DNA of 64,000 bases, from NCBI RefSeq assembly GCF_003384035.1, contig NZ_QQAK01000015.1, positions 1 to 64,000 on the forward strand, given 5' to 3'. Position 1 is the first letter of the stretch. Every line of letters starts with the position of its first letter. The notes below the pieces were generated by a model. The model was not told where the DNA came from, made no database searches, and worked only from the letters and a program-made list of their open reading frames with translations. The position numbers and the translations under genes are program-made. The DNA is from Sporosarcina sp. BI001-red. Lineage in GTDB: Bacteria > Bacillota > Bacilli > Bacillales_A > Planococcaceae. Below, piece by piece: positions 16,444-29,610 of the stretch.

Positions 16444-17427
16444 ATGAACGGTTTGAAAGGCATTCACCACGTGACGGCTATTACGAGCAGTGCGGAAAAA
16501 AATTATGAGTTTTTCACATACACTTTAGGCATGCGGTTAGTAAAGAAAACGGTGAATCAGGATGACATTCGGACGTATCATCTGTTCTTTGCGGACGATA
16601 CAGGATCAGCCGGTACAGATATGACATTTTTCGATTTCCCTGGCATTCAAAAAGGGACTCATGGCACGAATGAGATTTACAAAACTGCTTTTCGTGTCCC
16701 GACAAATGCAGCATTGGAATACTGGGTAAAGCGCTTTGAAAAATACGACGTGGCCCATACGGCAATCCAAGAAGTTTTTGGTAAAAAAACTATTTCATTC
16801 ACCGATTTTGACGATCAACACTATATGTTGATATCTGATGAGCACAACACTGGTATCGCATCAGGTACTCCTTGGCAGCACGGTCCTGTGCCTCTTGAAT
16901 TTGCAATTACGGGATTAGGGCCGATCCACATTCGGATTTCACAGTTTGACTATTTTAAAGAAGTGCTTGAAAAGGTCATGTTGTTTAAAGAAGTGGCAGC
17001 AGAAGGATCTCTGCATTTGTTTGAAGTGGGGGAAGGCGGGAATGGAGCGCAAGTGATTGTGGAGCACAACACGTCACTTCCGGATGGCCGCCAAGGATAC
17101 GGAACGGTACACCATACCGCTTTCCGAGTGGAAGATACAAAGGTGTTGAACGAGTGGATAGATCGGTTGCAATCATTTGGTTTAAACAATTCCGGATATG
17201 TAGATCGATTTTTCTTTGAATCCCTATACGCTCGTGTAGCTCCTGGAATTCTTTTTGAATGGGCAACAGATGGGCCTGGATTCATGGGGGATGAACCTTA
17301 TGAAACCGTTGGTGAGATTTTGTCGCTGCCACCATTTTTGGAAGGAAAACGAGAACAAATCGAGGCGATTGTCCGGCCGATCAACACCGTACGTAGCACA
17401 ATCCAGATCGAAAAAGAGTATTTGTAA
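16444..17427 (+). CDS. Ring-cleaving dioxygenase, MhqA/MhqE/MhqO type
   Basis: 327 residues from ATG behind AGAAGGAGGAG. It has two vicinal-oxygen-chelate halves (about 1-140 and 150-310) with the opening GIHHVTAITS, a repeat of it as YGTVHHTAFRVED, and the ligand-bearing ILFEWATDGPGF. His residues from the first two and Glu from the last are the expected metal ligands. These enzymes protect Bacillus from hydroquinone and catechol-type electrophiles, probably by ring opening or thiol-adduct removal. It is followed 17 bp on by an MhqD-like esterase, as in the yodED (mhqED) operon, and preceded by two MhqR-like operators. Confidence 0.92.
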   Translation: MNGLKGIHHVTAITSSAEKNYEFFTYTLGMRLVKKTVNQDDIRTYHLFFADDTGSAGTDMTFFDFPGIQKGTHGTNEIYKTAFRVPTNAALEYWVKRFEKYDVAHTAIQEVFGKKTISFTDFDDQHYMLISDEHNTGIASGTPWQHGPVPLEFAITGLGPIHIRISQFDYFKEVLEKVMLFKEVAAEGSLHLFEVGEGGNGAQVIVEHNTSLPDGRQGYGTVHHTAFRVEDTKVLNEWIDRLQSFGLNNSGYVDRFFFESLYARVAPGILFEWATDGPGFMGDEPYETVGEILSLPPFLEGKREQIEAIVRPINTVRSTIQIEKEYL

Positions 17428-17444
17428 AGAAAAGGGGGCCCATT

Positions 17445-18053
17445 ATGCAGCATGTATTTAGAAGAGGAACTAGTGCCAAAAAGCCGGTGTTATTGTTGCT
17501 GCACGGCACAGGTGGTACGGAGCATGACTTGTTGTCGTTAGCGGAACTAGTTGACTCTGAAGCTTCCGTGCTCAGTGTGCGTGGGAATGTATTAGAGAAT
17601 GGGTTGCCTCGTTTCTTTAAACGGTTAGCAGAAGGTGTTTTTGACGAACAAGATTTGGTCTTCCGAACGAAAGAACTGAAAGAGTTCTTAACACAGGCGG
17701 CAATTGACCATCAATTCGATCCGTCAAATATCGTTGCTATTGGGTATTCAAATGGCGCTAATATTGCAGCTAGTCTACTATTCCACTATGCCGATGCAGT
17801 AAAGGGAGCTATTCTACATCATCCGATGGTGCCAATTCGCAATGTCCCTATGCCAGATCTAACAGGGATTCATGTATGGATTGGAGCGGGAGCAAACGAC
17901 CCGATTTGTACCCAGGAAGAATCGGTTGAGTTGAAAGACTTGTTGGAAGAAGCAGGTGCATCGGTTGGAATCCATTGGGAGCATGCAGGACATCAGCTGA
18001 CAACGGCGGAAGTGAAAGTCGCAAAATCTAGGTATGAACAAATTTTTCGGTAA
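17445..18053 (+). CDS. mhqD: Carboxylesterase/phospholipase MhqD
   Basis: 202 residues from ATG behind AAAGGGGGCC. It is a compact alpha/beta hydrolase of the carboxylesterase/phospholipase B group: LLLHGTGGTEHDLL, nucleophile elbow GYSNGANIA (Ser about 105), acid in GAGANDPICT and His in WEHAGHQLT. Paired with the dioxygenase as in B. subtilis, where both are induced by methylhydroquinone via MhqR. The natural ester or thioester substrate is not known. It is co-transcribed with its neighbours, since no terminator is seen until after the YceI gene. Confidence 0.9.
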   Translation: MQHVFRRGTSAKKPVLLLLHGTGGTEHDLLSLAELVDSEASVLSVRGNVLENGLPRFFKRLAEGVFDEQDLVFRTKELKEFLTQAAIDHQFDPSNIVAIGYSNGANIAASLLFHYADAVKGAILHHPMVPIRNVPMPDLTGIHVWIGAGANDPICTQEESVELKDLLEEAGASVGIHWEHAGHQLTTAEVKVAKSRYEQIFR

Positions 18054-18092
18054 AGATTCAAGAGAATCAACTATAAATTGGAGGAAATTCAA

Positions 18093-18620
18093 ATGACAAA
18101 ATGGACAGTAGATCAATCGCACTCAACAGTAGGTTTTGAAGTGAAACACATGATGGTATCTAAAGTGAAAGGCCAGTTTGACGGGTACACTGCTACAGTT
18201 GAGGCGGCCGACTTAACGGATCTTACAACTGCTTCAATTGCTTTCGATTTCGACGTTACAAGCATTAATACACATTCAGCAGATCGGGATAATCACTTGA
18301 AGTCAGCAGATTTCTTTGACGCAGAGAACTTTTCGAACATCACATTCCAATCTACTTCCATTGTGAAAAAAGGTGACGATTACAAAGTAACGGGTGACTT
18401 AACGATTAAAGGCATCACAAAACCGGTAACTTTTGACGTGGAATTTGGCGGCAAGGGGACGAATCCATGGGGTGTAGAAGTATATGGTTTCGAAGCGGAA
18501 GCGAAGATCAACCGAGAAGAGTTTGGTCTGACTTGGAATACTGCTCTTGAAACAGGCGGTGTACTTGTTGGCAAAGACATCAAAATCAATATCGAAATGC
18601 AAGTAAACCCAGCGTCTTAA
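18093..18620 (+). CDS. YceI family lipocalin-like protein
   Basis: 175 residues from ATG 7 nt after GGAGG. The start WTVDQSHSTVGFEVKHMMVSKVKG and the later DVTSINTHSADRDNHLKSADFF and GDLTIKGITKPVTFDVEF are the standard YceI signatures. The fold is an extended beta-barrel that binds an isoprenoid or quinone-like lipid in structurally studied members. No signal peptide, so it is probably cytoplasmic as in other Bacillota. It is third gene of the quinone-response operon, which fits a role in binding quinone-like molecules; that link is inference. Confidence 0.92.
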   Translation: MTKWTVDQSHSTVGFEVKHMMVSKVKGQFDGYTATVEAADLTDLTTASIAFDFDVTSINTHSADRDNHLKSADFFDAENFSNITFQSTSIVKKGDDYKVTGDLTIKGITKPVTFDVEFGGKGTNPWGVEVYGFEAEAKINREEFGLTWNTALETGGVLVGKDIKINIEMQVNPAS

Positions 18621-18700
18621 TTCAGTAGCGAAGCTATAATTTTTGTAAACTAACTATGATTTTCTAGCTAGAAGATTAGGGTGTTTACGCAACTACAACA

Positions 18701-18752
18701 AAATCCCTCCTGCCAAATCCAACGATAATGGAATTGGCAGGGGGGATTTTTT
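18701..18752. terminator. Strong terminator after the quinone-response operon
   Basis: AAATCCCTCCTGCCAAATCC pairs with its partner ending at 18750 (about 18 of 20 bp) around a 9-nt loop, with T after and A before. It could work in both directions. The 170 bp that follow up to the glycosyltransferase start show no gene. Confidence 0.9.
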
Positions 18753-18924
18753 GTGCAATGAACGTTTGAGACATAGGCACATATATTGGAATATCGAGAA
18801 TTTACATTGGTGTAGTAAAAGAGAACGAAGAGATAGGGGATAGGGGATCAAGATAGAACCGATAGATGATTCAACGGACGAGTCATTGAAACATACAAAT
18901 AGAGGGACGAAGAGGAGGTATGAA

Positions 18925-20016
18925 GTGATTTCAATCAGTTTATGTATGATTGTTAAGAATGAAGAAGATACGATTGTCCGTTGCTTAGAGTCTATTAAGG
19001 ATATTGTGGATGAAATCAATATCATAGATACAGGGTCAACCGATCAAACAAAAGAAGTGTTAAAAAAATATACCAATCGTATTTATGATTTTGAATGGGT
19101 CCATGATTTTGCAAAGGCGAGAAATTATGCTTTTCAACAAGCAACAAAAGATTACATTTTATGGTTGGATGCGGACGATGTGTTTTTGCCGGAGGATCAA
19201 AAAAAGCTGAAAGAATTAAAAGGGAGTCTCGATTTAACAACTGATTCGGTGACGATGGACTATAACCTTTCAACCGATCAGCACGGGAATGTCCTAACGC
19301 GATTGAAACGAAATCGTTTAGTGAAACGTACAAATCAGTTTCAATGGATTGGGGCTGTTCATGAATATTTAGAAGTATATGGGGCTATTGTTCACAGCGA
19401 TGTTGCCGTTACACATCATAGTGTACGTCATGATACGAATCGGAATTTGCTTATTTATGAAAAGCAATTAGCCAACCGTGTGGAGTTCTCGCCACGAGAT
19501 TTATTTTACTTTGCCAATGAATTGAAAGACCATCAAATGTATTTACGAGCAATTGAGTTTTATGAAAGGTTCCTTTTAACAGAGAAAGGGTGGATAGAAG
19601 ATAATATTTCGGCATGTGGAAGACTAGCGGATTGTTTTTTGGAGCTAGGGGACTATAAGAAAGAATTAGAGTCTAATTTAAGATCTTTTCAATATGATCA
19701 TCCACGCCCCGAGTTTTGTTGCCGGTTAGGTTTCTATTTCTTAAAAAAGAAGGAATTACACGCAGCAATTTTCTGGTACACGCTGGCAACCGAAATTACG
19801 CTATCTAGCCAAAATCTTGGTTTGCAGTCTCCTCAATTTTCGACCTGGCTCCCTCACTTACAACTCTGTGTTTGTTTCGATCAGTTAGGTCAACATAAAA
19901 TCGCTTATGAACATAACGAAAAGGCGAGACAGTATAGACCGGATGATTCAAGAATTCTTCAAAACAAAGAGTATTTAGAGTCTGTTCTTATAGAAGGGCT
20001 TGAGCAAAATGAATGA
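18925..20016 (+). CDS. Family 2 glycosyltransferase with TPR-like tail
   Basis: 363 residues. The start is GTG six nt after AGGAGG; the frame runs 13 codons further upstream without a ribosome site. A GT-A domain (about 1-225) opens with ISLCMIVKNEEDTIVRCLESI, with the DTGSTDQT loop and LDADDVF as the metal-binding DxD. The C-terminal part (about 230-360) is made of helical repeats, the SunS-like or TPR arrangement used by peptide O- and S-glycosyltransferases. The next gene overlaps it and the convergent gene encodes a huge Gly-X-Thr collagen, so glycosylation of those Thr residues is the natural inference. The sugar donor is not known. Confidence 0.9.
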   Translation: MISISLCMIVKNEEDTIVRCLESIKDIVDEINIIDTGSTDQTKEVLKKYTNRIYDFEWVHDFAKARNYAFQQATKDYILWLDADDVFLPEDQKKLKELKGSLDLTTDSVTMDYNLSTDQHGNVLTRLKRNRLVKRTNQFQWIGAVHEYLEVYGAIVHSDVAVTHHSVRHDTNRNLLIYEKQLANRVEFSPRDLFYFANELKDHQMYLRAIEFYERFLLTEKGWIEDNISACGRLADCFLELGDYKKELESNLRSFQYDHPRPEFCCRLGFYFLKKKELHAAIFWYTLATEITLSSQNLGLQSPQFSTWLPHLQLCVCFDQLGQHKIAYEHNEKARQYRPDDSRILQNKEYLESVLIEGLEQNE

Positions 20017-21514
20017 GATATCGCGTGTCCTTGTGGGGTGTCCTGTCCATCAGAAGCCAGCTATTTTAAAAGAATTTCTAACATCCCTTCAGCGGTTACA
20101 TCAACCAAAAATTGAGCTAACCTTTCTATTCTTCGATGATAACCAAGATGAGCTATCTAAACAATTACTCACGCAATTCGCAAACGAGAACCAAAATGTT
20201 ACCGTACGATCTTCTAATTATAACGACGACTATTTATCGGATGAAAATACCCATTATTGGAATGAACATCTTGTTTGGAAAGTCGCAAATATGAAAGATC
20301 AAATTATTCAACATGCATTAGAGGAAGACTATGATTATTTGTTTTTTGTTGATTCGGATATTCTTCTGTATCCACAAACCATTGAGCACCTGATTTCTTC
20401 TGAAAAAGATATAATCTCTGAAATATTTTGGACTAAATGGCAGACAGAAGCTCATGAACAGCCTCAGGTATGGATTAGTGATGTATATACACAGTGGGAA
20501 CAAGTAAGAGGTGAACACTTATCTGATGAAGAAAAAAACACACGTTACCAAGAGTTTTTACAGAAAATGAGGACACCTGGAATACACCAAGTAGGCGGTT
20601 TAGGCGCATGTACGTTAATAAGCAAAAAAGCGTTGAAAGCTGGAGTAAACTTTAAAGAGATCCGGAACTTATCGTTTTGGGGAGAGGATCGGCATTTTTG
20701 CGTTCGTGCTGCTGCGTTAGGATTTCCTTTATATGTAGATACTTATTTCCCTGCATATCATATTTATCGTGCAAGTGACCTTGAAGGGGCTGAGGAGTTT
20801 CTCGGAAAAACAGCAACTGTCCCAAAGTTAACACTTTCGATGATTGTCAAAAATGAAAGTGACCGTTATTTAAGGCAGACATTAACTGAACTTAGGAAGT
20901 ATATCCATGAAGCTACTATTATCGATGATGGCAGTACGGACAATACTGCAGAACTTTGTATCGAATTACTAGATGGAATTCCGCTGAATCTAGTTCGAAA
21001 TGAAACATCCAAGTTCTCCAATGAAATTGAACTAAGGAAACAGCAATGGTCTGAGACACTAAAAACGAATCCGGAATGGATACTAAATTTAGACGCAGAT
21101 GAGGTTTTTGAAACTAAATTTGTCCAAGAAATTTCTCACTTGATTTCTCGTAAGGACATAGATGTATATTGTTTTCGGTTATTCGATTTTTGGGATGATG
21201 CTCATTATAGAGAGGATCCATTATGGCAAGCTCATACCGTTTATCGTCCATTTCTTATTCGATATCGAAAAGACTTTGAGTATACGTGGAAGGAAACACC
21301 CCAGCATTGCGGACGGTTCCCAGCTAATATATTTGAACTGAAGCACGAACTATCTAACTTGCGTTTAAAGCATTTAGGGTGGGCAAAGGAAGAGGATCGC
21401 TTGGATAAATTCAATCGTTATCAACAGTTAGATCCAGATGGGATTTATGGGGATAAGGCCCAATATCAATCCATACTAGATCCTTCTCCAAATCTCATTC
21501 GATGGACGGAATAG
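20009..21514 (+). CDS. Two-domain glycosyltransferase (probable collagen-like protein modification)
   Basis: 501 residues from ATG, overlapping the previous gene by 8 bp, so the two are translationally coupled. It contains two family-2-like GT-A domains. The first (about 1-265) has VGCPVHQKPAIL, FFDDNQDE and FFVDSDILLYP, and GLGACTLISKKAL of the ANP1/Mnn9-like branch. The second (about 275-500) has LTLSMIVKNESDRYL, DDGSTDNTAEL and LNLDADEVFETK. The fused pair could add two sugars in turn to the same acceptor. Orientation next to the BclB-like gene suggests work on its Thr-rich triplets. Acceptor and sugars are inferred, not shown. Confidence 0.88.
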   Translation: MNEISRVLVGCPVHQKPAILKEFLTSLQRLHQPKIELTFLFFDDNQDELSKQLLTQFANENQNVTVRSSNYNDDYLSDENTHYWNEHLVWKVANMKDQIIQHALEEDYDYLFFVDSDILLYPQTIEHLISSEKDIISEIFWTKWQTEAHEQPQVWISDVYTQWEQVRGEHLSDEEKNTRYQEFLQKMRTPGIHQVGGLGACTLISKKALKAGVNFKEIRNLSFWGEDRHFCVRAAALGFPLYVDTYFPAYHIYRASDLEGAEEFLGKTATVPKLTLSMIVKNESDRYLRQTLTELRKYIHEATIIDDGSTDNTAELCIELLDGIPLNLVRNETSKFSNEIELRKQQWSETLKTNPEWILNLDADEVFETKFVQEISHLISRKDIDVYCFRLFDFWDDAHYREDPLWQAHTVYRPFLIRYRKDFEYTWKETPQHCGRFPANIFELKHELSNLRLKHLGWAKEEDRLDKFNRYQQLDPDGIYGDKAQYQSILDPSPNLIRWTE

Positions 21515-21554
21515 GATACAGCAAATATTTTTGTAGCAGAATGCACATGAAAAT

Positions 21555-21594
21555 AAGAGCAAGTCAACCGGGTTGCTATGGTTGACCTGCTCTT
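21555..21594. terminator. Bidirectional terminator between glycosyltransferases and collagen gene
   Basis: AAGAGCAAGTCAACC and GGTTGACCTGCTCTT form a 15-bp stem with one mismatch. The minus-strand side is followed by TTATTTT, so it mainly serves the collagen-like gene. Confidence 0.8.
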
Positions 21595-21713
21595 CATTTG
21601 TGTTTAAAAGTGACATGCTTAGTTCAAGATGTTTTTACAATTCTTGAATGACCCGGAGTCTAAATTTCAAGTAAGGTGAATTTACCTTGTGTTAAAGTGC
21701 ACTATATCTTGCA

Positions 21714-25487
<3,774 letters not shown>

Positions 25488-25689
25488 TCAAGCAATAGTT
25501 GAGCGGACGGGCTAGCAGCTGGTTGTATTAGAACGTATTCAATTATAAAGACGGATACATGTGTCAAAAACCTAGGCGACTGTTTAAACGCTGTGAAAAT
25601 GTCTAGCACACCGTAACCAAATGAAAAAAGCAAATAGAAGGGCTGGAACTGAATGAAAAGCTAGACGAAACGGACGAGTTAATGGATCT

Positions 25690-26024
25690 CAAGAATTGAC
25701 GCTACTTACAGGGAAGTATGACATCGAACCTCAATTCACATGATGGACAATTGCAACCAATCTCTTAGTTGTTGATTATTATCGATTGCTTCAAGGACAT
25801 TAATGATACGTTTGGTCATATGACGGGGACCGGGTATGGCAGGAGAACTGGAAGAGGAGACTAAAAAGGAAGATATCGCGGCCATATATGGAGGCGACGA
25901 ATTTGCATAGGTTTTGCTGAGGACCGATAAAACCGGCGGGCGCAACCAAGTCACCTATGCTAGTGATTTGATATAGAAGATGCTCCCTGTCGATCAAACA
26001 ATTCCAGTTTCAGCTGCTTTGTAA
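25690..26024 (+). pseudogene. Decayed GGDEF-domain (diguanylate cyclase) pseudogene
   Basis: Fragments of a GGDEF domain are readable in order but in different frames and broken by stops. They are ELTLLTGKYDIE near 25693, LLIIIDCFKDINDTFGHMTG at 25769-25828, YGGDEFA at 25887-25907 followed at once by TAG, then VLLRTDKTGGRNQVTYASDL, and IPVSAAL near 26000. At least one frameshift lies between 25834 and 25849. Not functional. The N-terminal sensor part is not recognisable in the 230 bp upstream. It occupies most of the roughly 1-kb gap between the collagen-like gene and the Dus gene, where I see no intact gene. Confidence 0.85.
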
Positions 26025-26067
26025 ACTCTATTTTAAAATGAAACAATCATCGCGGTTACCTACACGA

Positions 26068-26121
26068 TAAAAGCCCGTCGAGAATTCCAAAGATAGTGGA
26101 ATGTCCCGACGGGCTTTTTGT
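26068..26121. terminator. Terminator after the GGDEF pseudogene
   Basis: AAAAGCCCGTCG plus AATTCCA pair with TGGAAT plus CGACGGGCTTTTT in an interrupted stem of about 18 bp, followed by T residues. It probably was the terminator of the dead gene. Between it and the Dus gene (26122-26475) I see no gene. Confidence 0.85.
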
Positions 26122-26475
26122 ATAATGGAATTAGCGGCGTATGAGCAAGATACAAACACGAAACACTTGCACGCAGGCTCCCGAAAATACTTAGCTCATA
26201 AAAGGGAAGAGCTGAAACCGTTTTATTACAAGTTTCACTTTTAATGAACCAGTTTTCATGGAAAACTACCTTCAACCTAAATCGGTTCCTTTATGTATAC
26301 GTGCTTATTATAGTCCGTCTCTTCCCACCAACCCGTTAGTCATGTAAAATAGTTAACGTTAAGAAATAATCGATAGATGGGAAATGAAACCTGTCTAATT
26401 CGATTTCCAGTATTACGACACTTATTAGATGAAGGGATGACCTGGCATCCATAATGAGAGGAATTGAAATTGAAT

Positions 26476-27459
26476 ATGAAAGAGAATTTCTGGCGTGAAT
26501 TACCACGACCATTTTTTATATTAGCACCTATGGAGGATGTCACGAATGTTGTGTTTCGCCATGTAGTGGCGGAAGCTGCAAGACCCGATGTGTTTTTCAC
26601 AGAGTTTACGAATACAGAAAGTTATTGTCATCCGGAGGGAATCTTCAGTGTGCGCGGACGTTTGACATTCACAGAAGACGAACAGCCTATGGTGGCTCAT
26701 ATTTGGGGGAACAAGCCTGAACACTTCAGAGAAATGAGTATCGGAATGACCGAACAAGGATTTAAAGGTATCGATATTAACATGGGCTGCCCTGTCCCTA
26801 ACGTAGCTTCGAAAGGAAGAGGCAGCGGGCTAATCAACTATCCCGATAACGCAGCGGATATTATCCAAGCTGCAAAAGCAGGAGGATTGCCTGTCAGTGT
26901 AAAGACGAGACTGGGCTATACAGATATAGAAGAATGGCGCGGCTGGCTGAAGCATGTATTGGAACAAGACATCGCTAATTTATCGATACACTTGCGTACA
27001 AGAAAAGAAATGAGTAATTTCGAAGCGCATTGGGAACTCATCCCAGAGATCAAGAAACTTCGTGATGAAATTGCACCAGATACAATGTTAACCATTAACG
27101 GGGATATCCTGGATCGTCAAATGGGCTTGGAACTCGTCGAGAAGTATGGTGTGGATGGCGTGATGATAGGACGCGGAATCTTTAAAAATCCCTTTGCCTT
27201 TGAAAAAGAGCCAAGAGAGCACAGTAGTAAAGAGCTAATGGACCTCTTACGACTTCATCTGGATCTCCATGATAAATATTCAAAAGAAATTGAAGAGCTT
27301 CCTTTCAAGCCGCTCCGTAGATTCTTTAAGATCTATGTCAAAGGAATCCGAGGAGCAGGTGAATTGAGAAATCAGCTGATGTACACAGAAACAACAGATG
27401 CAGTGCGAGCATTGCTGGATGAATTTGAGTCACAGAATGCTGAAGAGTTAAGTGAGTAA
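26476..27459 (+). CDS. tRNA-dihydrouridine synthase family protein
   Basis: 327 residues. ATG is chosen, but TTG at 26470 fits the GAGAGGAA ribosome site spacing better and would add two residues. An FMN-binding TIM barrel covers about 10-245: [12 protein letters not shown] at the N terminus, [21 protein letters not shown] with the Cys that is the general acid in the family, VKTRLGY, HLRTRKE and [14 protein letters not shown] helical tail of about 80 residues follows. The enzyme reduces uridines in tRNA D-loops with NADPH. Which uridine cannot be told. It stands alone with a strong terminator. Confidence 0.9.
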   Translation: MKENFWRELPRPFFILAPMEDVTNVVFRHVVAEAARPDVFFTEFTNTESYCHPEGIFSVRGRLTFTEDEQPMVAHIWGNKPEHFREMSIGMTEQGFKGIDINMGCPVPNVASKGRGSGLINYPDNAADIIQAAKAGGLPVSVKTRLGYTDIEEWRGWLKHVLEQDIANLSIHLRTRKEMSNFEAHWELIPEIKKLRDEIAPDTMLTINGDILDRQMGLELVEKYGVDGVMIGRGIFKNPFAFEKEPREHSSKELMDLLRLHLDLHDKYSKEIEELPFKPLRRFFKIYVKGIRGAGELRNQLMYTETTDAVRALLDEFESQNAEELSE

Positions 27460-27479
27460 AAACTTTAAAAAACAGAGAA

Positions 27480-27519
27480 GCGCACTAGCGATGTTACCTC
27501 ACATCGCTAGTGCGCCTTT
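27480..27519. terminator. Bidirectional terminator
   Basis: GCGCACTAGCGATGT and ACATCGCTAGTGCGC form a perfect 15-bp stem with a 6-nt loop, T-rich on the right. It lies between the convergent Dus and phospholipase D-like genes. Confidence 0.92.
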
Positions 27520-27524
27520 TCATT

Positions 27525-28097
27525 TCACTTCGACCATTCTTCTGTATCACTTTGCCCCCATACCTTATTAAATACGTCGGTCCATTTCTTCGCTAGTTCT
27601 TTATCTGTGATCACTATTAGCTGTTCCATATTTTCAGTAGCAGAATCCTCCGTGAAATTGTAAGAGCCCATTGCGACAAGTCGACCATCAACCAATGTCA
27701 TTTTTAAGTGCATCTTCTTTGATGTGACAATTTTCACGTCGATTTGTTTTGCTGTTAGGCGATCTAATAACTTGGCACGGCTCTTTTTCTGCGCTTTCTC
27801 AGAATCTGTAAGTACCCTTACTTTAACGCCACGATCAATCGCTTCAAAGAGGGTTTGTGCGATTTCGGGGTCTTCGAAATTGTAGATGGCGATATCGATT
27901 GTTTTAGTTGCAGCGCTAATTGTATCTAGTAGAAGTGTCTTTGGGTCATTGGCGAGATGACTGAATGCATAATCGATTTCTCCGTCCCCCAACGGCTGAG
28001 ATGAATTTTCGTTTGAACAAGATTTGGTGAACAATACAACATTTAAGAGTATTGATGCAATCAGCACTACGATAAGTAGTATATTGAGGTTTGACAA
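27525..28097 (-). CDS. Phospholipase D-like (HKD) protein, Nuc-type, membrane-anchored
   Basis: 190 residues from TTG behind AAAGGAGG. One N-terminal transmembrane helix (LNILLIVVLIASILLNVVLF) places the rest outside the cell. A single PLD repeat carries the HKD motif as His130, Lys132 and Asp137 (HLKMTLVDG) with GSYNFTEDSA after it. Proteins with one such motif (Nuc, Zuc) dimerise to build the active site and cut DNA or RNA, or rarely phospholipids. The size fits the Nuc branch. An exported nuclease for nucleotide scavenging or DNA processing is plausible but not shown. Confidence 0.87.
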   Translation of the reverse strand: MSNLNILLIVVLIASILLNVVLFTKSCSNENSSQPLGDGEIDYAFSHLANDPKTLLLDTISAATKTIDIAIYNFEDPEIAQTLFEAIDRGVKVRVLTDSEKAQKKSRAKLLDRLTAKQIDVKIVTSKKMHLKMTLVDGRLVAMGSYNFTEDSATENMEQLIVITDKELAKKWTDVFNKVWGQSDTEEWSK

Positions 28098-28414
28098 ATC
28101 GTTTCCTCCTTTATAATTTCAACTGCACTGAAGGCCAGAAGTAAATTAAATCGAATAAGCATTTCTTTGAATGGTAGTTTACAGCAACTGAAATGTTTAA
28201 TTGTATAATTAGTATCTACCACGGATATGTAGAAATGAACCAATTTGTTAGCGAATGTGCTGTGCAGACAAATGAGTTAGCAGGGAGATAGACCAAGTAT
28301 AGTTACTTTTTACAATTGCATCGACACGTAATACTTGGATAAGATGAGAGAATAGGAAGTCCAGATAAGTATATTTGTGCAAGGTACTGTACACAAACAA
28401 TAAGGAGCTGACCT
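28098..28414. other. Divergent intergenic region, no gene seen
   Basis: 317 bp between the nuclease-like gene and the EamA transporter gene. I see a TATAAT at about 28204-28209 without a good -35, and the AAGGAG ribosome site of the transporter gene at the right end. No structured RNA or repeat was recognised. Confidence 0.4.
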
Positions 28415-29278
28415 ATGAACAAATTTGTGCTAATTACGTTTGTCCTCGTATCGACAGCTCTCATGGGATCTTCTTTTTCGGTTGGGAAGATTGGTTTGCA
28501 ATATATTTCGCCTCTATTAATGGTAGGGGTGCGGTTTGTTATGGCAGGTATTCTAATGGTCATATATGTAAGGATTACTAGAAAGCCATTGCCCAAGGAC
28601 TTTAGTACGTGGATGAAAGTTTTTCTGATTGGCTTATTTCAAACTGCGGGTGTGTTCGCCGCGATTTTTATAAGCTTACGAACGATCACAGCTGGACAAT
28701 CGGCAATTCTAACGTTCATGAATCCGCTGCTCGTTGTTATTTTTGGATCACTTATATTAGGAATGAAATATCACCTCGTTCAATGGGGCGGCGTGATCCT
28801 GGGATTTGTCGGAGTAATGATTACGCTGGGCGGTCAATTTGATTTTCAGTTTGGGACCATTTTAGGGTTTGGTGGCGCTATATCGTGGGCCATAGCGACG
28901 CTGCTCGTGAATCGTTGGGGGAAGAGTCTGAATACGTGGGTGTTATCTGCCTATCAAATGTTGTTTGGCGGATTGGTTTTGTTACTTTGCAGTTTACTCT
29001 TTGAAAAGGTGCAATTAGTACTTAATCCGACTTCGGTATTTGTCATTCTGTGGCTAGCGATCATGGCTTCCGTCGTCCAATTTACGATGTGGTTCTTCGT
29101 ACTCCAACAAGGAAATCCTGCCAAAGTCAGTTCATTTCTATTTCTGGCTCCGTTTTTTGGCGTTCTCACAGGATGGCTGCTGCTGCACGAAACGATTGGA
29201 CCCACAGTCATTGTTGGCGGTTTGTGTATCTTTGGGGGAATCTTTTTAGTCAATTGGACAGCAAAAGTGAAAACGTAA
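28415..29278 (+). CDS. EamA/DMT family transporter
   Basis: 287 residues from ATG 7 nt after AAGGAG. There are ten hydrophobic segments in two EamA repeats (about 5-135 and 150-280), each ending in the Gly-rich helix typical of the family (GVILGFVGVMITLGG and IVGGLCIFGGIFLVNW). Drug/metabolite transporters of this group export amino acids, metabolites or toxic compounds. No substrate clue in the neighbourhood. Single-gene unit. Confidence 0.9.
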   Translation: MNKFVLITFVLVSTALMGSSFSVGKIGLQYISPLLMVGVRFVMAGILMVIYVRITRKPLPKDFSTWMKVFLIGLFQTAGVFAAIFISLRTITAGQSAILTFMNPLLVVIFGSLILGMKYHLVQWGGVILGFVGVMITLGGQFDFQFGTILGFGGAISWAIATLLVNRWGKSLNTWVLSAYQMLFGGLVLLLCSLLFEKVQLVLNPTSVFVILWLAIMASVVQFTMWFFVLQQGNPAKVSSFLFLAPFFGVLTGWLLLHETIGPTVIVGGLCIFGGIFLVNWTAKVKT

Positions 29279-29610
29279 TTCTTTTAATGAAGAAACAGGA
29301 AGTTTAAAAGATACTTATCTAATTGCTCCCTCAAAGTAATGTCGTTTAAAGTGAAATTATGCATGAAAAGTTCAAGACCAATGATATTGAATGTTGAAGT
29401 TTTAAAAGCAGTTCTCTTCGCGAATCACCTTTTCTATTAATTACTAATGGAATCCTCGTTACAACAGTCTTTCACTTTGTAGCGAGGATCATCAAAATAG
29501 GGGAATAAAGTAGCTTCTTCAAATCAGAGGATGCTTTTTTTGAATTAATTTGGAAGAAATGATTCCTAAAAAAAGTAGGTGCGTTTGTCGCGCCTGATGA
29601 GTTCCATTCC
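29279..29610. other. Intergenic region with two terminator-like hairpins
   Basis: 332 bp without a gene. One hairpin at 29451-29488 (AATCCTCGTTACAA with TTGTAGCGAGGATC) has a weak tail. A second at 29511-29542 (AGCTTCTTC with GAGGATGCT, one mismatch) is followed by seven T and looks like a real terminator for the plus strand. The pair resembles the end of a lost gene or an attenuator-type leader, but no T-box or riboswitch core was found. Confidence 0.45.

Noticed and set aside
26060..26275. 71-codon minus-strand frame
   Set aside because: It runs through a strong terminator hairpin and has no homologous look or ribosome site.
29279..29610. Possible T-box or riboswitch leader because of two hairpins, the last with seven T
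   Set aside because: No T-box sequence (TGGNACCGCG) or riboswitch core could be found, and no gene follows on the plus strand.
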